A stretch of 29,084 nucleotides of DNA, taken from contig JAEZCE010000036.1 of assembly GCA_023429995.1 (NCBI GenBank), forward strand, positions 1 to 29,084, in the 5' to 3' direction. Shown one piece after another: positions 1 through 8,349 of this stretch. Source of the DNA: Bacillota bacterium. Its GTDB lineage: Bacteria; Bacillota; UBA4882; UBA8346. The notes below the pieces were generated by a model. That model searched no databases, was not told where the DNA came from, and saw only the letters and a program-made list of their open reading frames with translations. Each line of letters starts with the position of its first letter. Position 1 is the stretch's first letter. A program made the position numbers and the translations under genes.

Positions 1-37
1 GGTGACGTTTTTTCAATACTTTTTTATAATTACTCAA
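1..37 (-). CDS. Possible 5' end of a divergent gene leaving the window
   Basis: Read on the minus strand, a GGGAGGG ribosome-binding site (plus-strand 45-51) lies 7 nt before a TTG codon at 37-35. The frame stays open to the window edge and encodes MSNYKKVLKKRH. Only 12 codons are visible, so no family can be assigned. The lysine/arginine-rich start and the paired palindromes just upstream (52-91) would suit a TetR-type regulator that controls itself, but this is inference only. It could also be chance, because the stretch is A/T rich. Confidence 0.25.
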   Translation of the reverse strand, partial: MSNYKKVLKKRH

Positions 38-51
38 AAAACATCCCTCCC

Positions 52-91
52 GAACGTTTGTTCATTATCATATTATCACGAACGTGCGTTC
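52..91. promoter_or_regulatory. Two GAAC-N4-GTTC palindromes, probable repressor operator
   Basis: GAACGTTTGTTC (52-63) and GAACGTGCGTTC (80-91) are two near-perfect 12-bp palindromes whose starts are 28 bp apart. Between them, on the minus strand, is a TGATAAT -10-like element. Palindromes of the form GAACG..CGTTC are common for TetR/AcrR-family repressors. The site sits between the possible divergent gene at the left edge and the gene at 301, so it could control either. The bound protein is unknown. Confidence 0.45.
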
Positions 92-300
92 TTGTATAGG
101 CGTTCCTGAGTAAAATTTATAACCAAAAAAATTAAAAGAATGAAACCAGAAGAGCTACAAGAGAATCTCTATGATGAGAGTAATGATAATCGATAGTGGT
201 TGCCATCCATGGACAACCGAGGCTATTTGTGTTATGAAAGTATTGGGAAGTCAATTTAAAGAGAACCATTCAATAATACATTAATGACTGAGGTATGAAT
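92..300. other. Intergenic stretch with a short unsupported reading frame
   Basis: This stretch has no convincing gene. A frame at 171-284 encodes 37 residues (MMRVMIIDSGCHPWTTEAIC...). It has a faint flavodoxin-like look (a short hydrophobic strand followed by S...TEAI), but no ribosome-binding site, so it may be a worn gene remnant or chance. A weak promoter candidate is TTGTAT (92-97), 18 bp, TTTATA (116-121), which would serve the gene at 301. Confidence 0.2.
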
Positions 301-1377
301 ATGATACCAAACCAAAAAACCGTGGAATGGTTATTACAATATGCCGGCAGCGTTATTCGTTATCGCGCCGCTAGAGAAATATTAAATGAAAAGGATGAAA
401 ATTTAGAGAAAATCCGTATTGATCTAATGTCAAATTTAGAGGTACAAATATGGTTAAACAACCTAAAAATAGAAAAGCCGTTAAAGAGGAATGCTATCCA
501 CGGAAGCTTAGATAACCAATTCGAGAATGCCATGTTAAAAGTAATCCAATTAGGACTTCATGCCGGTATTCCCGCGCTTGATGAAATAGTTGAACCGTTC
601 ATTGAGTATTTGGAAAATGAAAGTAATAAAGGAGATGGGAAACGCAAACTTTTTAATTCAATAATTATTGCATCAATTTTGTTAAAAGCCGGATATCGAA
701 CAACACCAATTATTGAATTTATGAAAGGAAGCCTTCATGTTATGTCAAGTTTTGCAATCCAAAAGAGTTACGATATTTATGTTGCAAATCGCAACGAATA
801 TAAAGGTATATCCAAGAATTGGAGTAATACTCCAATCATTAAACCGGAAATTATAGAAAAAAATGGTTTTTGTTATCCAATGATATATGATCTTGTAGGA
901 TTAAGTAAAATGCGATTGCTTGAAGACAATGAGGTTAACAAACAAGTTGACTCTGTTATTCAATATATTTTAACGGATGATTTTCATGAAAATATTATTG
1001 ATGGGTATGGAATTTTGTTTTCTGGTCCCGGTAAGTATCACAGTATGGGGTGGGATCCAAAACTACCCGGTTATTACGATGTAAGTGATTCGGCTAAAGA
1101 AACCCCCCCTAAACTCCTTTTTGTAGCTGATATTTTGTCGGATTATCCGGTAGTAGTAAAATCCAGTTGGTATAAAAAGGTTATTCATTATTTGGAGCAG
1201 TTTAAAACAAACCGTGATGATTGTACATACTGCTTTCCAAAAGAATACTTAAGCGAAAAGAGTGGTTACGGAGTTCAAGGTTTTCACTTAGGGTTAGGAG
1301 AAAACAGACGAAATAAAAAGTGGGCCGAAATTGAATCAACATTCATGATGATGAGATTAAAACGAGAAATGCAATGA
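301..1377 (+). CDS. Hypothetical alpha-helical protein, prenyltransferase/toroid-like
   Basis: This 358-residue protein has no signal peptide and no membrane segment. I do not recognise a named family. The opening WLLQYAGSVIRYRAAREIL and the repeated helices resemble Clostridia proteins with an alpha/alpha-toroid fold (squalene cyclase or prenyltransferase-like) that begin 'WLLE...P.vRYrt..eLL'. Cysteines occur in 'DDCTYCFPKEY' near the C-terminus. An in-frame ATG lies at 295, but GAGGT at 290-294 abuts it. The ATG at 301 has proper 6-nt spacing and is preferred. The gene stands alone on the plus strand, 0.2 kb before lacI-1. The lysine/asparagine-rich, AT-rich coding differs from the GC-richer sugar genes that follow, which may mean a different origin. 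No function can be stated. Confidence 0.75.
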   Translation: MIPNQKTVEWLLQYAGSVIRYRAAREILNEKDENLEKIRIDLMSNLEVQIWLNNLKIEKPLKRNAIHGSLDNQFENAMLKVIQLGLHAGIPALDEIVEPFIEYLENESNKGDGKRKLFNSIIIASILLKAGYRTTPIIEFMKGSLHVMSSFAIQKSYDIYVANRNEYKGISKNWSNTPIIKPEIIEKNGFCYPMIYDLVGLSKMRLLEDNEVNKQVDSVIQYILTDDFHENIIDGYGILFSGPGKYHSMGWDPKLPGYYDVSDSAKETPPKLLFVADILSDYPVVVKSSWYKKVIHYLEQFKTNRDDCTYCFPKEYLSEKSGYGVQGFHLGLGENRRNKKWAEIESTFMMMRLKREMQ

Positions 1378-1507
1378 TAATAGAAATTTGAGAAGATGAA
1401 TTCGCTCCGTTTTTTGAGTTATGGCAGAAGTTGAATGGGGGAAACTTTTTGATTTAAAAACCTGAATTATACATCGTCTGTTTAATTTACGTTTTGATGA
1501 TTAGAGA

Positions 1508-1563
1508 TTGACAGTTACTAAAATTTAAGGTAAAATTCAATTACACAAGAACGAAACGTTTCG
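1508..1563 (+). promoter_or_regulatory. Sigma-A promoter with LacI operator before lacI-1
   Basis: TTGACA (1508-1513) and TAAAAT (1531-1536) are separated by exactly 17 bp, a near-consensus sigma-A promoter. A perfect 12-bp palindrome CGAAACGTTTCG (1552-1563) lies about 8-20 bp past the expected transcription start. It has the central CG typical of LacI-family operators. The same core recurs at 2689-2700 before the kinase operon, so LacI-1 most likely represses both its own gene and that operon. Confidence 0.8.
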
Positions 1564-1576
1564 CGCTAGAAGGTGA

Positions 1577-2590
1577 ATGATTATACCTGCAACAATAAAA
1601 GATGTCGCCCGGGAAACGGGTCTGTCGCTCGCGACAATTTCAAAGTATATCAATGGCGGCAATGTCCTGGACAAAAACAAACAGTCGATTGAAGAAGCCA
1701 TTCGAAAACTGGATTTTAAAGTCAATGAAATGGCCAGAGCCCTAAAAACCAATCGGAGTATGACGGTGGGCGTGTTGATACCCAGTTTTGAGAATATTTT
1801 CTTCACCAGTATTGTTTCCAATATCGAAAATGGTTTACTCCAGGAAGGTTACAGCACCATTGTTTGCGATTATAAAGAAGATCCCCGTCTGGAAGCGGAA
1901 AAACTTGATTTTTTACTTGATAAGATGGTTGACGGGGTGATCATGATGCCGTTAACCGACAATGACGAACTCATCAATGAAATTATCTCCAAGGAAATTC
2001 CGGTGCTTCTTATCGACCGGATGATTAATAATGTAAATTGCGATGTGGTTTTGGTGGATAATCTCAATGCATCATACAACGCCGTCGAGCAATTAATCAT
2101 TCGGGGCCACAAACGGATCGGGATTGTCGTAGGCCCGGAAGATGTCTATACGGCTCAGGAAAGACTAAAAGGGTATATCCGGGTCCATGAAGATTATGGC
2201 CGGGAAGTTGACCCGGGTTTAATCAAATACGGTGATTACCAGATGCAGAGCGGCTATGAATTATTTCAGGAACTATTGCGGGTTGATCCACCGCCCACTG
2301 CGGTGTATGTGACAAATTATGAAATGACATTGGGAGCCGTCATTGCTATCAATGAGACCAATTTAAAAATACCGGAGGATTTGTCGGTCATTGGTTTCGA
2401 TAATCTGGCCCTGGCCCGGATAGTCAAGCCTTCCCTTTCCATTGTCGTGCAGCCGATGCAGCAAATCGGGGAGGTAGCAGCCCAAATGTTGTTAAAAAGG
2501 TTAAAAAAGGATTTAAGCGGTTTTCCGGCGGTTGTCCGTTTAAAAACGGAGTTATTGATAAGGGATTCGGTAAGAAGTATCGATACGTAA
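1577..2590 (+). CDS. LacI-family transcriptional repressor (LacI-1)
   Basis: This is a 337-residue LacI/GalR regulator of standard length. The N-terminal helix-turn-helix is at residues 5-25 (ATIKDVARETGLSLATISKYI) and the hinge helix at about 50-58 (NEMARALK). A periplasmic-binding-protein-like sensor domain follows from 'TVGVLIPSFENIFF' to the end, with the family patterns 'GHKRIGIV' and 'PEDLSVIGFDN'. The ribosome-binding site AGAAGG (1568-1573) is only 3 nt from the ATG at 1577, which is tight, but no other in-frame start is nearby. Its own promoter carries the palindrome CGAAACGTTTCG and the next operon carries a longer form, so it should autoregulate and control the polyol/tagatose-type operon at 2754-8778. 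The inducer is unknown; a pathway sugar or sugar phosphate is likely. Confidence 0.92.
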   Translation: MIIPATIKDVARETGLSLATISKYINGGNVLDKNKQSIEEAIRKLDFKVNEMARALKTNRSMTVGVLIPSFENIFFTSIVSNIENGLLQEGYSTIVCDYKEDPRLEAEKLDFLLDKMVDGVIMMPLTDNDELINEIISKEIPVLLIDRMINNVNCDVVLVDNLNASYNAVEQLIIRGHKRIGIVVGPEDVYTAQERLKGYIRVHEDYGREVDPGLIKYGDYQMQSGYELFQELLRVDPPPTAVYVTNYEMTLGAVIAINETNLKIPEDLSVIGFDNLALARIVKPSLSIVVQPMQQIGEVAAQMLLKRLKKDLSGFPAVVRLKTELLIRDSVRSIDT

Positions 2591-2684
2591 GTGGAATTGT
2601 AAGGCAGAGGCAGAATCATCCGCCGGAAAACATCAATATAATGCGGAACCGAATCATGGTTCTGAAAGATGGAATCGACTTTTA

Positions 2685-2704
2685 ATAGCGAAACGTTTCG
2701 CTAT
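2685..2704. promoter_or_regulatory. Perfect 20-bp palindromic LacI operator of the kinase operon
   Basis: ATAGCGAAACGTTTCGCTAT reads the same on both strands over all 20 bases. It contains the same CGAAACGTTTCG core as the site before lacI-1. A -10-like TATATT (2704-2709) begins at its right end and a weak -35-like TTTAAT (2681-2686) sits 17 bp upstream. Bound repressor would therefore cover the core promoter. The gene at 2754 starts 50 bp downstream. Confidence 0.82.
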
Positions 2705-2753
2705 ATATTCAAGCTTAATTTATAAAACGATTTGCGAAAAAGGAGCCGATAAG

Positions 2754-4355
2754 ATGGCAAAACGTCTCTTGCTTGGAATTGATAGCGGTACTTCGGGATG
2801 TAAAATTACAGTTTTTGACTTTCAAGGAACAGTCGTTGCAACTACTACCGGCCTGTATCATACGGATTTTCCGAAGGCGGGCTGTGCCCAACAAGATGCT
2901 CGGGAATGGTGGAAAGTCATTTGTGAGGAAATCCAAGGCCTCCTTCATCATCATGAAATACAACCGGAAGAAATAGCGGCCATTGGGGCAGATGGAATTA
3001 GTTGGGTCTGCCTTCCCGTCGACTCCAAGGGTGAACCCCTTCGCCAAGCCATGATTTGGCTGGACCGCCGTTCTGAAGAACAGGCTTCCTGGCTAAAAGA
3101 ACATATTGGCGAAGATATGTTGGTAAATTTGAGCGGCAATCCGGTTGATCCGGCTTATATCGTTCCCAAAATTCTTTGGATGCAAGAAAATGAGCCGGAT
3201 ATTTACCGCCGGACTAAAAAATTCCTCCAAAGCAACGCTTATATCGTTTTTAAATTGACCGGGGAATATTCCCAGGACTATTCTCAAGGGTACGGTTTCC
3301 ATTTCTTCGATATGGCCAAAGGGGTCTGGAATGAGAGCCTTGCGGAGCAAATGGGCATTTCATTGGATTTGATGTCCCCCTTTTTCCATTGCCATGATGT
3401 GGTCGGCGCAATTACCCAAAAGGCCGCGGCTGAAACGGGATTAGCAGTGGGTACTCCGGTAGTCGCCGGTGGACTGGATGCCGCCTGTTGCACTTTGGGG
3501 GCGGGGGTGGTCCATCCGGGTCAAACCCAAGAACAGGGGGGGCAGGCCGGTGGTATGAGTATTCTACTGGATAAACCCCTCGTTCACCCCAAACTGATTT
3601 TGGGATATCATGTTATCCCTGATCTTTGGCTTCTGCAGGGCGGAACCGTAGGCGGCGGGGGAACTTTGCGTTGGTTTAACCAGGAACTCGGTTATTATGA
3701 ACAGCAACTTGGCAAGAGCGCCGGGAAAAGCGCTTATGAAATGATGGATAATGAAGCGGAGGGAATTAAAGCCGGTAGCGACGGCCTGCTCTTCCTTCCT
3801 TATATGGCGGGCGAACGTTCCCCGATCTGGGACAGTAAAGCCCGGGGAGTGTTGTTTGGATTATCCTATGATAAAACCAGGGCCCATTTGATTCGGGCTA
3901 TGATGGAAGGCGTCGGATTTTCATTGCGGCATAACTTGAAGGCTGCAGAGGAAGTTAACGCTTTGGTCAAGGAATTGATTAGCGTTGGAGGAGCATCCAA
4001 CAGCCGGGTTTGGACCCAAATCAAGGCGGATATCACCGGCAAGCCCATTCATGTCCCATTTTCCGATCAAGCCACCACGTTGGGCGCAGCCATTTTGGGG
4101 GGAGTGGGTGTTGGAATCTACAGCGGTTTTGATGAGGCGGTTCAAAAAACGGTTCATATTCAGAGAACCCATAGGCCCAATCCGGATAATTACCCGGTAT
4201 ATGAAAAATATTTTTCTCTTTACATGGAGCTTTACCAAAAGCTGCGTGAAAGTTATGATTCGCTCTATCGAATCGCCAACGACTACCCGAAGGGACCAAC
4301 CGATGAAGGCTGTAAGCATTCAGATAATCAATTAAATAAGGAGGTAGAACTTTGA
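2754..4355 (+). CDS. FGGY-family carbohydrate kinase (xylulokinase-like)
   Basis: This protein of 533 residues transfers phosphate from ATP to a sugar or polyol. The FGGY N-terminal phosphate loop is 'GIDSGTSGCK' (residues 8-17). The likely catalytic base is D242 in 'GGLDAAC', and the C-terminal nucleotide-binding half includes 'GGTVGGGGTLRW' and 'GGASNSRVWTQI'. It is somewhat longer than typical xylulokinases (about 490-510) because of an extended C-terminal tail. An AAGGAG site precedes the ATG. It is the first gene behind the 20-bp operator and overlaps the next gene by 4 bp, so translation is probably coupled. A xylose isomerase partner is absent. The neighbours GatD, GatY and PfkB suggest the substrate is a hexitol such as galactitol or a related ketose rather than xylulose (inference). 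The family assignment is firm and the substrate is open. Confidence 0.88.
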   Translation: MAKRLLLGIDSGTSGCKITVFDFQGTVVATTTGLYHTDFPKAGCAQQDAREWWKVICEEIQGLLHHHEIQPEEIAAIGADGISWVCLPVDSKGEPLRQAMIWLDRRSEEQASWLKEHIGEDMLVNLSGNPVDPAYIVPKILWMQENEPDIYRRTKKFLQSNAYIVFKLTGEYSQDYSQGYGFHFFDMAKGVWNESLAEQMGISLDLMSPFFHCHDVVGAITQKAAAETGLAVGTPVVAGGLDAACCTLGAGVVHPGQTQEQGGQAGGMSILLDKPLVHPKLILGYHVIPDLWLLQGGTVGGGGTLRWFNQELGYYEQQLGKSAGKSAYEMMDNEAEGIKAGSDGLLFLPYMAGERSPIWDSKARGVLFGLSYDKTRAHLIRAMMEGVGFSLRHNLKAAEEVNALVKELISVGGASNSRVWTQIKADITGKPIHVPFSDQATTLGAAILGGVGVGIYSGFDEAVQKTVHIQRTHRPNPDNYPVYEKYFSLYMELYQKLRESYDSLYRIANDYPKGPTDEGCKHSDNQLNKEVEL

Positions 4356-5392
4356 AAGCAGCGGTTTTGTTTGCATCCCGTGATCTGCGCTACACCGATT
4401 TTGAAACTCCGCAAATTAACGAGCAGGAGATTTTGGTAAGGATGAAGGCTACCGGGATTTGCGGTTCCGATTTGCCCAGGGTCCTGGCTGATGGAGCCCA
4501 TTTTTTCCCGATTGTTTTGGGTCATGAATTTTCCGGGGAGGTGGTGGAGGTCGGCAAGGCGGTTCGTAATATCACGGTTGGTGATCGTATAGCGGGAGCT
4601 CCTTTGGTTCCCTGCATGAAATGTGGGGATTGTCAGCGCGGTTGGTATTCGCAGTGTAAAAACTATACGTTTATCGGATCGAGGATTCCCGGGAGTTGGG
4701 CCGAATACGTTAAGATGCCTGCCATGAATGCGGTGAAATTGCCGGATGGCGTAACTTTTGAACAAGGCGCCCTTTTCGAGCCGGCGACCGTATCTCTCCA
4801 CGGCTTGCTGGTCATGGATTTCCGCGGCGGCACGGATGTTGCCATCGTCGGCTGCGGTACTATCGGAATGTTGGCGCTGCAATTTACCAAGATATTGGGG
4901 GCAAAACGCATCTTCGCCCTGGATATCGATCCCGGGAAACTTAAACTGGCCAAGGAATATGGCGCCGACTTTTGTATCAATACCGGCGATGCTGATTTTA
5001 AACAGCAAATTCAGGATTTAACAGCCGGACGCGGATTTGAAATGGTCGTTGAAAACGCCGGGATTGAATTCACCGAGAAACTAAGTCTGGAAATAGCTGG
5101 TAATAAAGGATATGTGATGTTTATCGGTACACCCTCACGGCCGATTACTTTAGCGCCGAGAGAGTTTGAGCATATCAACCGGAAAGAGTTGACGGTCCGC
5201 GGTTCCTGGATGTCCTATTCGGCGCCTTTTCCCGGCAGGGAATGGGAGATGGTCGGTTACTATTTTGGGCAGGACAAACTACGATTTAACGAACTCGTCG
5301 ATCGGATCATACCGCTTTCCGAAATCAAGAGCGCATTTGATGATTTGGCCGTTCCCGGCAAAGTCAAAGGGAAAATACTTTTGAAAGGATAG
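4352..5392 (+). CDS. gatD: Zinc-dependent dehydrogenase, galactitol-1-phosphate 5-dehydrogenase-like
   Basis: This 346-residue medium-chain dehydrogenase is expected to oxidise galactitol-1-phosphate to D-tagatose-6-phosphate with NAD+. Catalytic zinc ligands are C37 (GICGSD), H58/E59 (LGHEF) and probably E143 (FEP). The structural zinc cysteines are C88, C91, C94 and C102. The Rossmann motif is VGCGTIG (166-172). From memory it follows E. coli GatD closely at 'CGSDLPR', 'GAH..PI.LGHEFSG', 'YSQC..Y.FIGSR' and 'RKELTV.GSWM.YS.P.PG.EWE'. The start is TTG at 4352, 6 nt after AAGGAGGT, and overlaps the stop of the kinase gene. The name gatD rests on sequence resemblance and on the aldolase and PfkB genes that follow. 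A related polyol-phosphate substrate is possible. Confidence 0.82.
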   Translation: MKAAVLFASRDLRYTDFETPQINEQEILVRMKATGICGSDLPRVLADGAHFFPIVLGHEFSGEVVEVGKAVRNITVGDRIAGAPLVPCMKCGDCQRGWYSQCKNYTFIGSRIPGSWAEYVKMPAMNAVKLPDGVTFEQGALFEPATVSLHGLLVMDFRGGTDVAIVGCGTIGMLALQFTKILGAKRIFALDIDPGKLKLAKEYGADFCINTGDADFKQQIQDLTAGRGFEMVVENAGIEFTEKLSLEIAGNKGYVMFIGTPSRPITLAPREFEHINRKELTVRGSWMSYSAPFPGREWEMVGYYFGQDKLRFNELVDRIIPLSEIKSAFDDLAVPGKVKGKILLKG

Positions 5393-5397
5393 GAACC

Positions 5398-6264
5398 ATG
5401 GCATTAATCAATCCTATGGAATTTATCGCAGCGGCCCAGAAAAAAGGCGTAGCCATTGCAGCCTTTAATGTGCATAATCTGGAAACCGTTCAGGCGGTTG
5501 TTGAAGCCGCCGCCGAAGAAAGAGCTCCGGTGATGATTCAGACCACCCCGGGGACTCTAAAGCATGCCGGTATCCCTTATATCGGAGCGATCGTGAAAAC
5601 CGCCGCCGACCTTCACCGGATTCCGATTGCACTCCATGTCGATCATTGCAGCTCTTTTCAGACCATTGTCCAGTGTATCCAATCCGGGTATACTTCGGTG
5701 ATGATTGATTCCTCCAAATTGGCTTATGCCGAAAACATTGCGATGGTCAAAAAAGTTGTGGAAGTGGCCAAGTCTGCCGGGGTGGCGGTTGAAGCCGAAC
5801 TTGGCAGGATTGGCGGAACCGAAGACCAACTGACCGTGGATGAGCGTGAGGCAACTTTTACAGTACCGGAAGAGGCCAGGGATTTTGTGGAAAAAACCGG
5901 AATTGACACGTTGGCGATCGCTATCGGCACGGCTCATGGGGAATATAAGGGAGAACCGAAATTAGATTTCGAACGCCTGACCGAGATTCATAAATTGGTG
6001 TCTTTACCCCTGGTCCTTCATGGCGCCTCCGGGGTGCCCGATGAAAGCGTCCGGGAAGCAATCCGCAGAGGAATCTGTAAAATCAATATTGCCACCGAAC
6101 TAAAGATTCCAATGGCCAAGGCTATTCAAGAGAGTTTTGCGGGCAACCCGAAGGAAAACGACCCCCGTAACTATATGGGCGCTGCCAAGGAAGCCGTTAA
6201 AAAAGTGGTCCGGGAAAAGATCCGTTTGTGCAATGCCAGCGGGTTTGCAGATGAACTAAAATAA
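5398..6264 (+). CDS. gatY: Class II bisphosphate aldolase, tagatose-1,6-bisphosphate type
   Basis: This 288-residue zinc aldolase should cleave tagatose-1,6-bisphosphate (or fructose-1,6-bisphosphate) into dihydroxyacetone phosphate and glyceraldehyde-3-phosphate. The catalytic D82 and zinc ligand H83 lie in 'HVDHC'. Further zinc ligands are H180 (GTAHG) and H208 (LHGASG), and 'INIATE' (229-234) binds phosphate. 'VEAELGRIGG' (131-140) is typical of the GatY/KbaY and FbaA group. Resemblance to GatY ('AFN.HNLET.Q.VVE', 'SVMIDSS', 'TGID.LA.AIGTAHG.Y') and the context favour tagatose bisphosphate. It begins 5 nt after gatD, with 'AAAGGAT' upstream. No GatZ-like chaperone subunit is in the window. 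E. coli GatY needs GatZ, so this enzyme must work alone or use a partner elsewhere. Confidence 0.85.
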   Translation: MALINPMEFIAAAQKKGVAIAAFNVHNLETVQAVVEAAAEERAPVMIQTTPGTLKHAGIPYIGAIVKTAADLHRIPIALHVDHCSSFQTIVQCIQSGYTSVMIDSSKLAYAENIAMVKKVVEVAKSAGVAVEAELGRIGGTEDQLTVDEREATFTVPEEARDFVEKTGIDTLAIAIGTAHGEYKGEPKLDFERLTEIHKLVSLPLVLHGASGVPDESVREAIRRGICKINIATELKIPMAKAIQESFAGNPKENDPRNYMGAAKEAVKKVVREKIRLCNASGFADELK

Positions 6265-6283
6265 AACAGGTGAGTAGGAAAAT

Positions 6284-7219
6284 ATGAGCAAAATTTTGGC
6301 CATTAATTTGAATGCCGCAATCGATAAAGTCTATGCAGTGGATGATTATAAGGTGGGAGGAGTTTTCCGCCCCCGGGAAATGACTGCCACGGCAGGCGGT
6401 AAAGGGCTGAATGTCGCCCGGGTTAGTCATTTATTGGGTGAATCCGTCGTGGCTACCGGATTTTTAGGCGGTGGCAACGGCCGGTTTATTGAACAGAAGG
6501 TCCGGGAATCCGGTATTAGCGCCGAGTTTATGCAAATCAGCGGCGAGTCGCGAATTTGTATTGCGGTGATGGACCCCAAGAATAAAACTTCCACCGAAGT
6601 GCTGGAAGCGGGCCCGACGATTACCCCTTCCGAATGTGAGAACTTTCTAAAACACTACCGGCAACTATTAAAGGATTGTAAAGTGGTTGCGGCTTCGGGA
6701 AGCCTGCCCAAGGGAGTGCCGTCGGACTTTTACCGAATACTGATTGCCCAGGCGAAAGCTCAGGATATCCCCTTCATATTGGACACCAGTGGCGCAGCCC
6801 TGGTTGAAGGGATTGGCGGACTGCCCTATATGATCAAACCCAACCAGGAGGAGGTGGGAAAACTTCTTGATCTTGCTCCGGATACCTTGAAAGATCAGGC
6901 GGGAGCCATTCGGCAACTAAGGCAAAAGGGTATCGAACTGCCTTGTATTACATTGGGAGGAAACGGCTGTGTTGCGGGAATCGCAGAAGAAGTCTATCGT
7001 TTCCATGGGCCTGCCATTGAAGTATTGAACACTGTCGGTTCGGGAGATTCATTTGTAGCGGGGTGCGCAGTGGGAATAGTCCGTAACCTGCCACCGGTGG
7101 AAATCATCCGGCTAGGAATGGCATCCGGCATGGCCAATACCCAGTTTTTTGAGACCGGAATGATTTCTCAGGAATTGGTGGAGAAGTTTTTGAAACAAAT
7201 TCAATATGAACCGGTTTGA
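6284..7219 (+). CDS. PfkB-family sugar-phosphate kinase (tagatose-6-P / 1-phosphofructokinase type)
   Basis: This 311-residue ribokinase-fold kinase matches the LacC/FruK/PfkB branch, which phosphorylates ketohexose phosphates at the free terminal hydroxyl. The substrate glycine motif 'GGKGLNVAR' is at 38-46 and the C-terminal ATP/anion-hole motif is 'NTVGSGDSFVAG', with the catalytic base D255. The position between the aldolase and the aldo-keto reductase suggests it makes D-tagatose-1,6-bisphosphate from tagatose-6-phosphate, the product of the GatD-like enzyme. Fructose-1-phosphate is the main alternative, but there is no fructose PTS gene here. It starts 19 nt after the aldolase stop. Confidence 0.84.
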   Translation: MSKILAINLNAAIDKVYAVDDYKVGGVFRPREMTATAGGKGLNVARVSHLLGESVVATGFLGGGNGRFIEQKVRESGISAEFMQISGESRICIAVMDPKNKTSTEVLEAGPTITPSECENFLKHYRQLLKDCKVVAASGSLPKGVPSDFYRILIAQAKAQDIPFILDTSGAALVEGIGGLPYMIKPNQEEVGKLLDLAPDTLKDQAGAIRQLRQKGIELPCITLGGNGCVAGIAEEVYRFHGPAIEVLNTVGSGDSFVAGCAVGIVRNLPPVEIIRLGMASGMANTQFFETGMISQELVEKFLKQIQYEPV

Positions 7220-7263
7220 AACTAAGATAACTACATAAAAATAACTTTCTAGGAGGCTTTTCG

Positions 7264-8298
7264 ATGACAGCACAAAGTTGGTCAATTGCGCCGGATGGAA
7301 TTAATCCGGCAAAGGTGCCCCAAAGAACGCTCCATACCGGGGCTAAAATGCCTGCGGTTGGACTGGGAACATTCGGCTCGGATCGTTTTAGCGGGGAAGA
7401 CATTGCCGAGGCTGTAAAAGGGGCGATTTCGGTTGGATTCCGCCATATTGACTGCGCGGCCGTATATGGCAATGAACATTTGATTGGCAAGTCCCTTCAA
7501 GAAGTGATGCAGGCGGGAATCAAACGGGAAGAGCTTTGGATTACTTCGAAAGTTTGGAATGACATGCATGGCGACGGTGATATTTTATTATCCTGCGCCA
7601 AGAGCTTAAAGGATTTGAAATTGGAATATCTCGATCTCTTTCTGGTCCATTGGCCGTTCCCCAATTTCCATGCGCCGGGAGTCAGCGTCGATTCCAGAGA
7701 CCCTCATGCCCGCCCTTATATCCATGAGGAATTTATGAAGGTATGGCGGCAAATGGAGCGGCTGGTCGAGATGGGCCTGGTGAAACATATCGGTACTTCC
7801 AATATGACGATTGCGAAAATGAAACTATTATTAAGGGATGCCAAGATTAAACCGGCATGTAATGAAATGGAATTACATCCTCATTTTCAGCAACCGGAGT
7901 TTTTTAAGTTTGTAATGGATAACGGCATTGTCCCGATTGGTTTTTGCCCGATCGGTTCCCCGACCCGTCCCGATCGTGATAAAACCGAGACTGATACCGT
8001 GGATATTCAGGATCCGGTCATTTTGAAGATTGCTAAACGGCTCAATGTTCACCCAGCTGTGGTTTGCGTGAAATGGGCTGTTCAACGGGGACAGATTCCG
8101 ATTCCTTTTTCGATTCACCGCAATGAGTATATGAGCAATTTAATGTGTTCAACCGTGGATCCCTTAACGGAAGAAGAAATGAAAGAGATTGCCGCGATTG
8201 ACAAGAACTGCCGCTTGATTAAAGGACAGGTGTTTTTATGGGAAGGCGCTAAAGATTGGGAAGATCTTTGGGATCTGGACGGAAAAATCCCCCAATAA
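7264..8298 (+). CDS. Aldo-keto reductase, probably sugar aldehyde/polyol type
   Basis: This 344-residue NAD(P)H-dependent reductase has the complete AKR catalytic tetrad D63, Y68 (AAVYGNE), K96 (TSKVWN) and H129 (LVHWPF), and the barrel pattern 'VKHIGTSNM'. The core matches plain AKRs that reduce aldoses or small aldehydes. An N-terminal extension of about 20 residues and a longer C-terminal tail (WEGAKDWEDLWDLDG) are seen. TAGGAGG lies 7 nt before the ATG. Two roles fit the context: reduction of an aldohexose such as galactose to galactitol, feeding the kinase and GatD-like enzyme of the same operon, or reduction of L-lactaldehyde from the fucose pathway to 1,2-propanediol. The operon partners favour the first, but the sequence alone cannot decide. 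Confidence 0.87.
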   Translation: MTAQSWSIAPDGINPAKVPQRTLHTGAKMPAVGLGTFGSDRFSGEDIAEAVKGAISVGFRHIDCAAVYGNEHLIGKSLQEVMQAGIKREELWITSKVWNDMHGDGDILLSCAKSLKDLKLEYLDLFLVHWPFPNFHAPGVSVDSRDPHARPYIHEEFMKVWRQMERLVEMGLVKHIGTSNMTIAKMKLLLRDAKIKPACNEMELHPHFQQPEFFKFVMDNGIVPIGFCPIGSPTRPDRDKTETDTVDIQDPVILKIAKRLNVHPAVVCVKWAVQRGQIPIPFSIHRNEYMSNLMCSTVDPLTEEEMKEIAAIDKNCRLIKGQVFLWEGAKDWEDLWDLDGKIPQ

Positions 8299-8349
8299 AA
8301 TTGGTAAAAGGAATATTTAACCAGAGAACTATGAGGAAGGAGTTGTCAA

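Noticed and set aside
171..284. 37-codon frame with faint flavodoxin-like start
   Set aside because: It has no ribosome-binding site and the likeness is limited to a few residues, too little to call a gene or a pseudogene.
2612..2670. Terminator after lacI-1 (GAACC...GGTTC)
   Set aside because: It is only a 5-bp stem with no T-run, too weak to call.
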